Assembly: GCA_029931995.1 (NCBI GenBank)
Contig: JAOZQX010000055.1
Coordinates: 1-6,464, forward strand
Reading direction: 5' to 3'
From: Bacteroidales bacterium
Lineage (GTDB): Bacteria; Bacteroidota; Bacteroidia; Bacteroidales; GCA-2711565
Length of the DNA: 6,464 nt
Below the pieces are notes generated by a model that was given only the letters and a program-made list of their open reading frames with translations, was not told the DNA's origin and did not search any database. Position 1 is the first letter of the stretch. Every line of letters starts with the position of its first letter. A program made the translations under genes and the position numbers. This document shows positions 1 to 5,907 of this stretch, one piece after another.

Positions 1-953
1 ACAATATCACAAGAACCAATTGTGTTTCTAGAAAAATCTTGAATATTTTGAAGAGATAAATGATAGCTTCGGTTTTCTTCGAAAGAGGAAGAAAAAAATA
101 AATTAAGTATTTGTAAAGATTCGTTAACCTGCACTAAAATGGGATTACCAACACCATGATTTACACTGAAATTTTCTAAATTTTGAATACTTTCTGAAGC
201 GAGAGGTTCTGAAAATTTTAGCTCTATTTGGTTTGCCTGTATAACCTCCAATGATAATAACTCGGGTGCGGTTTCATCAATAATTTGAGCACCGATATAA
301 ACATCATCAAAATAAAATTTTTGACTATTGCTAGCGGTGTATTTACAGTAAAATCCAAAATACTCAGAAAAAGTAATTTCCTGATCAGCTCCACTTGCCT
401 CCAAGGTAAATAAATAATCACCGCTCCGATCTGTAAACAACTCCCATAAACCATTTTCGTTTCGGGTAACTTTTATACGAAATTCAAATGAGCCTGAAAT
501 TATCCCATCAGGACTTCTGCATACTGAGTAAATTTCATTACCGTTTTGCCTGAATAATTCGATAGCATCGTTTGAACCCGCTTCGCCAAATTGCAGAAAA
601 TAGCCATTTATGTTCTCGTCCGTAAGGTTTGAATTATCTGAAACCAAATAAATTCGACAGTTATTATTTGCGGAAGGACTAAAACCCAATTTTATCCAAA
701 ATTGCCACTCGCAATTTTCTTGAAATTGGCTTATTGTGGCAAGAAAAGAATTTCCCGCGCCCTCGGCATTCAGCTGTAACTGAAGGGTGTTGTTTATGCG
801 AAAATTATCAATAGCCCCAAGCCATTCGGGGTTTAATGAAAAATCATCGTCCGAAAAATCGTCGATTACTTGAGCAGTGCAAAAATTTGGGGAGCAAAAC
901 ACTGTGATTATAAAGCCTAACATTTTCATGTTTGGCCAAAATGTATTTGCCAT
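1..953 (-). CDS. Secreted beta-sandwich/Ig-like protein, lamin-tail-domain family type (C-terminus beyond window)
   Basis: An open frame runs from ATG at 953 to the left edge without a stop (317 codons plus 2 bases), so only the N-terminal part is visible. An in-frame ATG at 929 (residue 9) begins a more classical signal peptide (MKMLGFIITVF..., likely cut near CTA/Q at residues 27-28) and may be the true start. Residues about 29-223 look like a laminin-G/lectin-like beta-sandwich, with alternating hydrophobics, paired aromatics (CEWQFWIKLGF, 81-91) and a closing KFYFDDVYIG (212-221). Residues 226-317 start DETAP and contain FSEPL (247-251), the signature of an SbsA/Big_5-type Ig-like domain. 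From memory, this pairing is characteristic of Bacteroidota proteins annotated as lamin tail domain-containing, which usually continue with a lamin tail domain and a type IX secretion C-terminal signal. Those parts lie outside the window, so that name is inference. The predicted mature part has Cys 81, 99, 145, 203 and 315, compatible with extracytoplasmic disulfides. It is transcribed divergently from ribF. Confidence 0.8.
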   Translation of the reverse strand, partial: MANTFWPNMKMLGFIITVFCSPNFCTAQVIDDFSDDDFSLNPEWLGAIDNFRINNTLQLQLNAEGAGNSFLATISQFQENCEWQFWIKLGFSPSANNNCRIYLVSDNSNLTDENINGYFLQFGEAGSNDAIELFRQNGNEIYSVCRSPDGIISGSFEFRIKVTRNENGLWELFTDRSGDYLFTLEASGADQEITFSEYFGFYCKYTASNSQKFYFDDVYIGAQIIDETAPELLSLEVIQANQIELKFSEPLASESIQNLENFSVNHGVGNPILVQVNESLQILNLFFSSSFEENRSYHLSLQNIQDFSRNTIGSCDI

Positions 954-986
954 GATTTTTTTACAAAAATTTATTTATCAAGAGGT

Positions 987-1003
987 TAAATATACTATTT
1001 TTG
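987..1003. promoter_or_regulatory. Divergent promoter pair between the secreted-protein gene and ribF
   Basis: On the plus strand, TATTTTTG (996-1003) matches the Bacteroidota -7 consensus TAnnTTTG exactly. It has TTTA at 974-977, 18 bp upstream, as a one-mismatch -33 box; transcription would start near 1009, giving a leader of about 40 nt for ribF. On the minus strand, TATATTTA (complement of 987-994) matches the -7 box with one mismatch, with a TTG about 20 bp upstream. It would start near 981 and leave a leader of under 30 nt before ATG 953. The two -7 boxes are one base apart, so the core promoters overlap. Start sites are estimated from spacing only. Confidence 0.5.
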
Positions 1004-1049
1004 CGAAGAAATAACAAGGCCGAAGATAAATTATAATATTGGTTAATAA

Positions 1050-1973
1050 GTGAAGATTTATCAAGATATAAATGCTTTTAAGGGGGTGAACAATCCAATT
1101 GTTACAATTGGCACTTTTGATGGTGTGCATGTGGGGCATCAAAAAATTATAAAACGCATGCATGAAGAAGCATCGAGAATAAATGGCGAAACAGTTTTGT
1201 TAACATTTTATCCGCACCCTCGCTTAGTTATTCATCCTGACAGTAAAAATCTAAAATTCATAAATACTCAAAAACGGAAAATAAATTTATTGGAAAAAGC
1301 AGGAATTGACCATTTAATCATCCTGCCTTTCAGTAGGGAGTTTTCGAAACTAACTTCAGCTCAGTTTATTAAGGAATATATTGTTGATAAAATTAATGCC
1401 CAGAAACTTATTATTGGTTATGATCACCATTTCGGTAAAAATAGGCTGGGAGATTTTTCAATTTTATATGATTTAGGAAAAGAACATAATTTTGAAGTTG
1501 AAAAAATTCCTGCTCAGGATGTGGAGAACATTGCAGTTAGTTCTACAAAAATTCGCAGAGCTTTAAATGAGGGGAAAATAAAAGTAGCTAATAATTTATT
1601 GGGTTATGAATATTCAATTACAGGCAAGGTTGTGCCTGGAAATAAATTAGGACGAACCATTGGTTTTCCAACTGCAAATATTGAAATTGACGACGAATAC
1701 AAATTAATTACTGCAAATGGGGTTTATGCCAGCCGCGTTGAATATGAAGGGGGTGTTTATCAGGGAATGAGTAATATTGGAGTTCGCCCAACTGTGAATC
1801 ATAGCAGTCTTACCATTGAAGTAAACATTTTTGATTTTGATAAAGAAATTTACGGAGAGGACATAAGCATTTATTTTGTAGATCGTATTCGCGACGAGGT
1901 TAAATTTGAAAATATGGAAGCCCTTAAAATGCAATTGACTCAGGATAAAAAAACGGTAAAAGAATTACTTTAA
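1050..1973 (+). CDS. ribF: Bifunctional riboflavin kinase / FAD synthetase RibF
   Basis: This cytoplasmic enzyme phosphorylates riboflavin to FMN with ATP and then adenylylates FMN to FAD. The 307 residues match the usual bacterial RibF length. The N-terminal nucleotidyltransferase half carries GTFDGVHVGH (21-30) with the ATP-binding HxGH motif, YPHPR (54-58), GYDHHFGKNR (123-132) and SSTKIR (164-169). The C-terminal flavokinase half carries the GKVVPGNKLGRTIGFPTAN region (192-210, with PTAN at 207-210 for Mg-ATP binding), GVYAS (224-228), and EVNIFDF (257-263), whose Glu257 fits the catalytic base. Both active sites look intact. The start is GTG at 1050: an in-frame TAA sits immediately before it (1047-1049), so no upstream start is possible, and the sequence after it already resembles the conserved N-terminus. 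No Shine-Dalgarno is visible. I see no clear terminator before the next gene 76 bp downstream, so the two may share a transcript. No FMN riboswitch fits in the short leader. Confidence 0.96.
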   Translation: MKIYQDINAFKGVNNPIVTIGTFDGVHVGHQKIIKRMHEEASRINGETVLLTFYPHPRLVIHPDSKNLKFINTQKRKINLLEKAGIDHLIILPFSREFSKLTSAQFIKEYIVDKINAQKLIIGYDHHFGKNRLGDFSILYDLGKEHNFEVEKIPAQDVENIAVSSTKIRRALNEGKIKVANNLLGYEYSITGKVVPGNKLGRTIGFPTANIEIDDEYKLITANGVYASRVEYEGGVYQGMSNIGVRPTVNHSSLTIEVNIFDFDKEIYGEDISIYFVDRIRDEVKFENMEALKMQLTQDKKTVKELL

Positions 1974-2049
1974 GCCTAATCAAAAGCCTATAATTTTCTT
2001 TATTAACTTTAGACAATCAAACACTACCTTATTTAGGTGCTTTAATTTT

Positions 2050-2673
2050 ATGGCTAAACAAAAATATTACGTTGTTTGGAAGGGAAACACTCCGGGTATT
2101 TATACCTCTTGGGATGAATGCAAAAAACACATCGTTGGTTTTACCGGTGCTATTTATAAATCTTTTGAGGCTAAAGCAATTGCCGAAAAAGCTTTCAAAA
2201 GTAAACCGCATCTTTATATTGGAAATAAAACCTCCCAAATTTCTTATAATAATAAATCTGTTGGAAGGCCAATAAAAAATTCTATTTCGGTGGATGCGGC
2301 TTGTAGTGGAAACCCGGGTGTGTTGGAGTATAGAGGAGTGAAAATGGCTACAAAAGAAGAAATTTTTCATTTAGGCCCTTTTCCGGAAGGAACCGTAAAT
2401 TTAGGTGAATTTTTGGCTCTTGTTCACGGATTAGCCTTTCTTAAAAAACATAATTCAGGCCTCCCTGTTTATTCCGATTCGATAACGGCTATGAAGTGGG
2501 TTCGGGTAAAAAAAATTAATACCAAGCTTGAGCGAAGCTCCAAAAATGAGAAATTATTTGAATTGGTGGATCGGGGTGTTGAGTGGTTGAAAAAGAATGA
2601 TTATCCGAATAAAATTATTAAGTGGGAAACTGCTTTTTGGGGAGAAATCCCAGCAGATTTCGGAAGAAAATAA
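2050..2673 (+). CDS. rnhA: Ribonuclease H with N-terminal hybrid-binding (viroplasmin-like) domain
   Basis: This enzyme cleaves the RNA strand of RNA-DNA hybrids, for example R-loops and replication primers. Residues 6-49 form an RNase H1-type hybrid-binding domain (caulimovirus viroplasmin fold): YYVVWKGNTPGIYTSW followed by the conserved Cys24, then YKSFEAKAIAEKAF (36-49). A linker rich in Asn and Lys (about 55-77) leads to the RNase H fold. The four expected acidic metal ligands are visible: Asp82 in SVDAACSGNPG (80-90), Glu120 in NLGEFLALVHGL (117-128), Asp143 in YSDS (141-144) and Asp203 in IPADFGRK (200-207). The protein ends four residues after the last ligand, and I see no histidine in the loop before it where E. 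coli RNase HI has one, so it resembles the short His-loop-less RNase H subgroup. At 207 residues it appears complete. ATG 2050 is preceded by a T/A-rich stretch. It lies 76 bp after ribF on the same strand and ends 20 bp before a strong terminator. Family assignment is firm; the symbol follows common usage. Confidence 0.92.
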   Translation: MAKQKYYVVWKGNTPGIYTSWDECKKHIVGFTGAIYKSFEAKAIAEKAFKSKPHLYIGNKTSQISYNNKSVGRPIKNSISVDAACSGNPGVLEYRGVKMATKEEIFHLGPFPEGTVNLGEFLALVHGLAFLKKHNSGLPVYSDSITAMKWVRVKKINTKLERSSKNEKLFELVDRGVEWLKKNDYPNKIIKWETAFWGEIPADFGRK

Positions 2674-2693
2674 CGATCATATTTAAGCTTATA

Positions 2694-2729
2694 AAAAAAC
2701 CCATCCCGAAATTTCGGGATGGGTTTTTT
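2694..2729. terminator. Bidirectional rho-independent terminator (perfect 36-bp palindrome)
   Basis: Bases 2694-2711 are exactly reverse-complementary to 2712-2729. The core is CCCATCCCGAAA paired with TTTCGGGATGGG, flanked by A6 (2694-2699) and T6 (2724-2729). Read on either strand it gives a GC-rich hairpin followed by a U tract. It lies between the convergent RNase H gene (ending 2673, plus) and the coiled-coil gene (ending 2755, minus), so it can serve both. Confidence 0.93.
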
Positions 2730-2754
2730 GTTATATAAAAATCGTTATTCGTTC

Positions 2755-3657
2755 TTATCTTAAAGTAAAGTTAGCAAAGCCAATTACGTTGTCGCCATCG
2801 TAAACCTCAACTTTATAATCGCCAACTACTAATTCTTGATCTTCTCCTTTATCCCAGTAGCTGCAAACAGCTAATGCTTCGTTATTGTAATCAACAGTTG
2901 TCATAATTGAATACTGTAACTTTTCACCATTGTAAGTGAAAGCAAATTCATCACCTAATCCTTTGGCTAAAATTTTGTTATCTGGACCAGCAATACGAAT
3001 GTAAATATCTTTCGATCCTTTTTTTGCGATTACGTTTTCAACTAAAGTAAAACAAACTTTTATTTTGTTTAGTCTGCGTGCTTTGTCTGTAATTCTTTCT
3101 TTTCCACTTGACTTAGCTCTTACGCCTGCCGCAGAAACGGTGAAAGCCTTTACAACACTTGCTTTATCAACCTGATCGGTTAATGTATTTTTAATTTTAG
3201 TAAGCTCAGAAGTTTTTTCTTGCTCAGCCGCAAATTGACCTTTAATTACTGTGTTTTCGTCAGTAAGTTCTTGGTTTGCTACTTTCAGCTCATCAATTTG
3301 TTGTAAGTAACCCTGCGAAACTTCTTGAAGCTCTGCAAGTTGCTTTTTAATTTTAAAATAACTCCATTTGTATCTAAGAGCTTTTTCAATTTCTTCAGCT
3401 TTAGCTTGAATAAGAGCATCTTTTTCTTCTAAAGAAGCAGTTAATCCTGTATTATCAGCTTTTAATTGATTGTGCTCAGTCATTAGTTTGTCTAGACTAG
3501 CTTGAAGCTCAACACGTTGAGATTCTTTTTCTGCAAGTAGACCGTTTAATTCACTTTTAGTATTTAACCACATGAATATTGCACCAGCAACAGCTAGTAA
3601 AAATACAAAGGTTAATACTTTGTAAAGATTTCCGCCTTTTTGTTCTTGTTGACTCAT
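2755..3657 (-). CDS. Membrane-anchored periplasmic coiled-coil protein with C-terminal beta domain, function unknown
   Basis: This 300-residue protein has no function I can name. Residues 1-11 are a short polar tail with Lys7; Lys13 sits at the membrane border. One hydrophobic helix covers about 12-31. Residues about 34-168 are rich in Glu, Lys, Leu and Gln in heptad-like spacing and predict a long coiled coil, with an aromatic break at RYKWSYFKIKK (95-105). A basic hinge (about 177-199, KSSGKERITDKARRLNK) leads to a C-terminal part (about 198-300). There, alternating hydrophobic stretches such as KVCFTLVENVIAKKG, DIYIRIAGPDNKIL and the terminal DYKVEVYDGDNVIGFANFTLR region suggest an Ig-like beta-sandwich. 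Positive charge before the helix and no cleavage site suggest an N-in, C-out anchor with the rest in the periplasm. From memory, similar proteins occur in other Bacteroidota as hypothetical proteins, sometimes labelled SMC-like because of the coil; that label would not imply chromosome segregation. It has its own promoter and shares the terminator at 2694-2729. Confidence 0.88.
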   Translation of the reverse strand: MSQQEQKGGNLYKVLTFVFLLAVAGAIFMWLNTKSELNGLLAEKESQRVELQASLDKLMTEHNQLKADNTGLTASLEEKDALIQAKAEEIEKALRYKWSYFKIKKQLAELQEVSQGYLQQIDELKVANQELTDENTVIKGQFAAEQEKTSELTKIKNTLTDQVDKASVVKAFTVSAAGVRAKSSGKERITDKARRLNKIKVCFTLVENVIAKKGSKDIYIRIAGPDNKILAKGLGDEFAFTYNGEKLQYSIMTTVDYNNEALAVCSYWDKGEDQELVVGDYKVEVYDGDNVIGFANFTLR

Positions 3658-3735
3658 AATTTAATGCCTTTTATGATTAGTTTTTAATTGGTTGAAAAAT
3701 TATTGGTATAGTTCTAAATTCCCTCTTATATGCTG

Positions 3736-3765
3736 CAAATATAGTAAAAAAACCATTTTTTCAAA
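3736..3765 (-). promoter_or_regulatory. Bacteroidota-type promoter of the coiled-coil gene
   Basis: Read on the minus strand, TTTG (complement of 3762-3765) is followed after exactly 18 bp by TATATTTG (complement of 3736-3743). Both boxes match the -33 TTTG / -7 TAnnTTTG consensus perfectly. Transcription would begin near 3730, giving a leader of about 70 nt before ATG 3657. This is the best promoter match in the window. Confidence 0.75.
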
Positions 3766-3851
3766 GAAGAATTTAAATATAATTTCCTCATTTACAACCG
3801 GCACTAATTTAAGGAAATAAAAATTTGTGAGCGAAAACTTGGTTTTAATAT

Positions 3852-3881
3852 AAAAAAAGGACCGAATTTTTTCGGTCCTTT
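3852..3881 (-). terminator. Rho-independent terminator of the dipeptidase gene
   Basis: An 11-bp perfect stem (AAAGGACCGAA at 3856-3866 with TTCGGTCCTTT at 3871-3881) encloses a TTTT loop. On the minus strand it is followed by seven U residues (complement of 3852-3858). It sits 22 bp past the dipeptidase stop codon and upstream of the coiled-coil gene's promoter, so it separates the two transcription units. Confidence 0.9.
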
Positions 3882-3903
3882 GAGTGTTAATCCTTATGTT
3901 TTT

Positions 3904-5628
3904 TTAGTGACCTCCGTCGCCAATAACTTTAAATTTATCACCAGTTTCTTCAACAATTCTTTTATACCACTCTTCGCCGTATCCTGGTTGTTTTACCTCT
4001 GGAGTGACATATTTGTAATTAGCAGGAACAGGCCTTTTGGTTTTAATATTTCCGTCCATATATTTCATGAATAAATATTGATATAATTTTTTCCATGAAT
4101 ATGTAACCCGATCACCCTGATTTACAGAATAGTTGGTTAAATAATTTACAGCCAATTCGGGATTTTTTTTATGAAGCAATAAAGCAGCTTCATCAATGGC
4201 AGGAGTTAAATCAATAAATCCATTTTCGAATTTTGACTGAACTTTTTCTATATCTGCATGAATATCGCTATAACGAGTATAAGCCAAGTTTGTTACCTGA
4301 TTAAAAACCCAAAAAGCAGAATTGTCAGACCATTCCATCATGGCTCCGTTTCCAACAGCAAAGGTTTCTGGAATTGAAGTAATGCTCGAATACATAGGAG
4401 TATAAACAGCGCTTGCTGCATCATCAACACTCCACCAATTAATACCGCCAATTTCGTCGGGTAACCAACTACGCGATTGAGTAACAAATGAAAATCCAGT
4501 TTGTTGGGTGGCTGTAACACGTTCGTTGCAATATTGAACACCATCAACCTCCCAGTATAAACCTCTCCATCTGTATGGATTTGCGTAAGGACCGGCACCA
4601 ATATCTTTGCTCATATCCAATTCAGTACCTTCTAAATGATCGCGCATAAACATCATCATGTCGTGAACACTTACTTTTTGTTTTGGCTTTACCCAAAGAG
4701 GCATTCTGTTAGATGCAAAATTTTTGGGAGTAAACGGTTTGCCTTCAATGGCATCTTCAGGGTGAACAATGTGTCCTTTAACATAATCCCAATATTTGTC
4801 CATGCCATCTGTTACTTTATTAAACATTGACCATACGCGGATTTCACAAAAACGCGCACTGCCAAAATCAACAGGAGCATACACATCTGAGAAACTAAAA
4901 TCTTTATCTTTTCCTTTGTAAAAATTATTGTCTTTAGCAAAAGAAATTACATCCTTAGCATTGAAAACCGTTGCTTTTGGATCGTCCCATTTGTTTTCTT
5001 TTTGATAATCGAAAGTAGTGATACGAGCATGATTTGCATGACCAGAAACATAACCGTCAGGAATAAGCATTGCAACCCAAATAGCACCTTTGTTGCCCTC
5101 ACCTTTTCCGATCAATTCCATAATCCACACCTCGTTTTTATCTGCAATAGAAAACGATTCTCCCGAGCTGTAATAGCCATAGGTGTCCATTAGCCAGGCA
5201 ATGTTTTTAATTGCTTCGCGGGCTGTTTTTGAGCGTTGCAGAGCAATATATATTAGGCTACCATAATCCATGATTGCTCCCGATTGACTTGCAAGTTCGG
5301 AGCGTCCACCATAAGTTGTTTCTCCAATGGCTACCTGAAACTCATTCATGTTTCCAACAACATTGTAAGTTTCTGGAACTTGTTCGATTTCTCCCAAAAA
5401 TTTTCCAGTATCCCATTCATAAACTTTCAGCATAGAACCTTCAGGCCATTTAGCTGCTGGCCAATGGTATAATTCACCATATAATACATGTGAATCAGCC
5501 GAGTAGGAAATCATAGTAGATCCGTCAACCGAAGCACCCTTTGTGATTAAATAATTTGTACAGGCATTGGATTGAAAACCTAAAGATGCCGTTAATAAAA
5601 TACTAAATGTTAAAATCAGTTTCTTCAT
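3904..5628 (-). CDS. Secreted C69-family dipeptidase (Ntn hydrolase)
   Basis: Peptidase family C69 enzymes (PepD-like) are N-terminal-nucleophile hydrolases that split dipeptides; this 574-residue form is predicted to be exported. Residues 1-22 are a signal peptide (MKKLILTFSILLTASLGFQ followed by SNA). The conserved CTNYLITKG begins at Cys23, so signal peptidase cleavage after Ala22 would directly expose the expected catalytic Cys. Other family signatures are GASVDGSTMISYSADSH (31-47), VVGNMNEFQVAIGETTYGG (90-108), DYGSLIYIALQRSKTAREAI (121-140), SGESFSIADKNEVWIMEL (155-172) and SGHANHARITTF (195-206). The long C-terminal half is typical of secreted Bacteroidota members, and the length appears complete. 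The preceding residue pattern (S-N-A-C) is a poor lipobox, so a lipoprotein is unlikely. ATG 5628 follows an A-rich stretch, as is usual in the phylum. A promoter and a terminator flank the gene, so it looks monocistronic. The location is probably periplasmic or extracellular, suggesting a role in peptide scavenging; substrate specificity cannot be read from the sequence. Confidence 0.93.
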   Translation of the reverse strand: MKKLILTFSILLTASLGFQSNACTNYLITKGASVDGSTMISYSADSHVLYGELYHWPAAKWPEGSMLKVYEWDTGKFLGEIEQVPETYNVVGNMNEFQVAIGETTYGGRSELASQSGAIMDYGSLIYIALQRSKTAREAIKNIAWLMDTYGYYSSGESFSIADKNEVWIMELIGKGEGNKGAIWVAMLIPDGYVSGHANHARITTFDYQKENKWDDPKATVFNAKDVISFAKDNNFYKGKDKDFSFSDVYAPVDFGSARFCEIRVWSMFNKVTDGMDKYWDYVKGHIVHPEDAIEGKPFTPKNFASNRMPLWVKPKQKVSVHDMMMFMRDHLEGTELDMSKDIGAGPYANPYRWRGLYWEVDGVQYCNERVTATQQTGFSFVTQSRSWLPDEIGGINWWSVDDAASAVYTPMYSSITSIPETFAVGNGAMMEWSDNSAFWVFNQVTNLAYTRYSDIHADIEKVQSKFENGFIDLTPAIDEAALLLHKKNPELAVNYLTNYSVNQGDRVTYSWKKLYQYLFMKYMDGNIKTKRPVPANYKYVTPEVKQPGYGEEWYKRIVEETGDKFKVIGDGGH

Positions 5629-5690
5629 AATTTTTTAAATATAATGTTCAAAATAAATCAATCATAATAAGCCTTTAAGGGCTAAGTGTG

Positions 5691-5698
5691 CAAATATA
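5691..5698 (-). promoter_or_regulatory. -7 promoter element of the dipeptidase gene
   Basis: On the minus strand this is TATATTTG, an exact match to TAnnTTTG and followed by CA as in the coiled-coil gene's promoter. The -33 region at the usual distance is only T-rich, without a TTTG, so that half is weak. A start near 5685 would give a leader of about 57 nt. A near-palindrome GCCTTTAAGGGC (5671-5682) lies just inside the leader. It could form a small hairpin or be an operator half-site, but it is short. Confidence 0.6.
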
Positions 5699-5709
5699 AT
5701 AATTTAAGA

Positions 5710-5823
5710 ATGAAAAATTTAGAAATTAACAATTGTGATAATAAGATATATCAAAAAGGTAAAATCATAGATGAAAAAAACTGTTATTTGATTTTACAAG
5801 AAAGAAGTTGGTTTGACTTCTAA
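5710..5823 (+). CDS. Candidate small ORF, 37 codons, unproven
   Basis: An ATG-to-TAA frame in the 279-bp gap between the dipeptidase and beta-barrel genes encodes a 37-residue peptide beginning MKNLEINNCDNKIYQKGK and ending LQERSWFDF. It has two cysteines, no signal peptide, no membrane segment and no double-glycine leader motif. I see no good plus-strand TAnnTTTG promoter in front of it, and its first codons overlap the likely -33 region of the opposing dipeptidase promoter. An open frame of this length arises easily by chance in AT-rich DNA. It is listed because it is the only sizeable frame here that is not a shadow of a known gene. Confidence 0.15.
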   Translation: MKNLEINNCDNKIYQKGKIIDEKNCYLILQERSWFDF

Positions 5824-5856
5824 TTGTTTTTTTGTGAGAATGTGTGGGTGGTATAT

Positions 5857-5889
5857 AAAAAAACGGGCACTTAATTAAAAATGCCCGTT
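5857..5889 (-). terminator. Rho-independent terminator of the beta-barrel gene
   Basis: An 8-bp stem (AACGGGCA at 5862-5869 with TGCCCGTT at 5882-5889) has a 12-base A/T-rich loop containing the palindrome TTAATTAA (5871-5878). On the minus strand it is followed by seven U residues (complement of 5857-5863). It begins 18 bp after the beta-barrel stop codon. In the plus direction it is followed only by a broken T run (AGATTTTTC), so it would be a weaker terminator that way. Confidence 0.85.
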
Positions 5890-5907
5890 AGATTTTTCAA
5901 TTGATTT

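Noticed and set aside
224..454. 76-residue open frame on the minus strand
   Set aside because: It overlaps the secreted-protein gene in another frame of the same strand; the long frame 1-953 has the signal peptide and domain motifs.
1004..1049. Possible FMN riboswitch upstream of ribF
   Set aside because: The predicted leader is about 40 nt, far too short for an RFN element, and none of its conserved GC-rich stems is visible.
978..1163. 61-residue minus-strand frame across the ribF start
   Set aside because: It overlaps the conserved N-terminus of ribF and the divergent promoters, and its product is low-complexity.
2004..2011. TAACTTTA as a separate promoter for the RNase H gene
   Set aside because: It has one mismatch in the -7 box and no recognisable -33 box; co-transcription with ribF is at least as likely.
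2029..2370. 113-residue minus-strand frame
   Set aside because: It is antisense to the RNase H gene, whose two domains and catalytic residues are intact.
3781..3818. Inverted repeat ATTTCCT / AGGAAAT between the dipeptidase and coiled-coil genes
   Set aside because: Seven bases with a loop of over 20 in AT-rich DNA is expected by chance; the real terminator is at 3852-3881.
4338..4601. 87-residue minus-strand frame
   Set aside because: It lies within the dipeptidase gene in a different frame and has no recognisable start or domain; it is a shadow.
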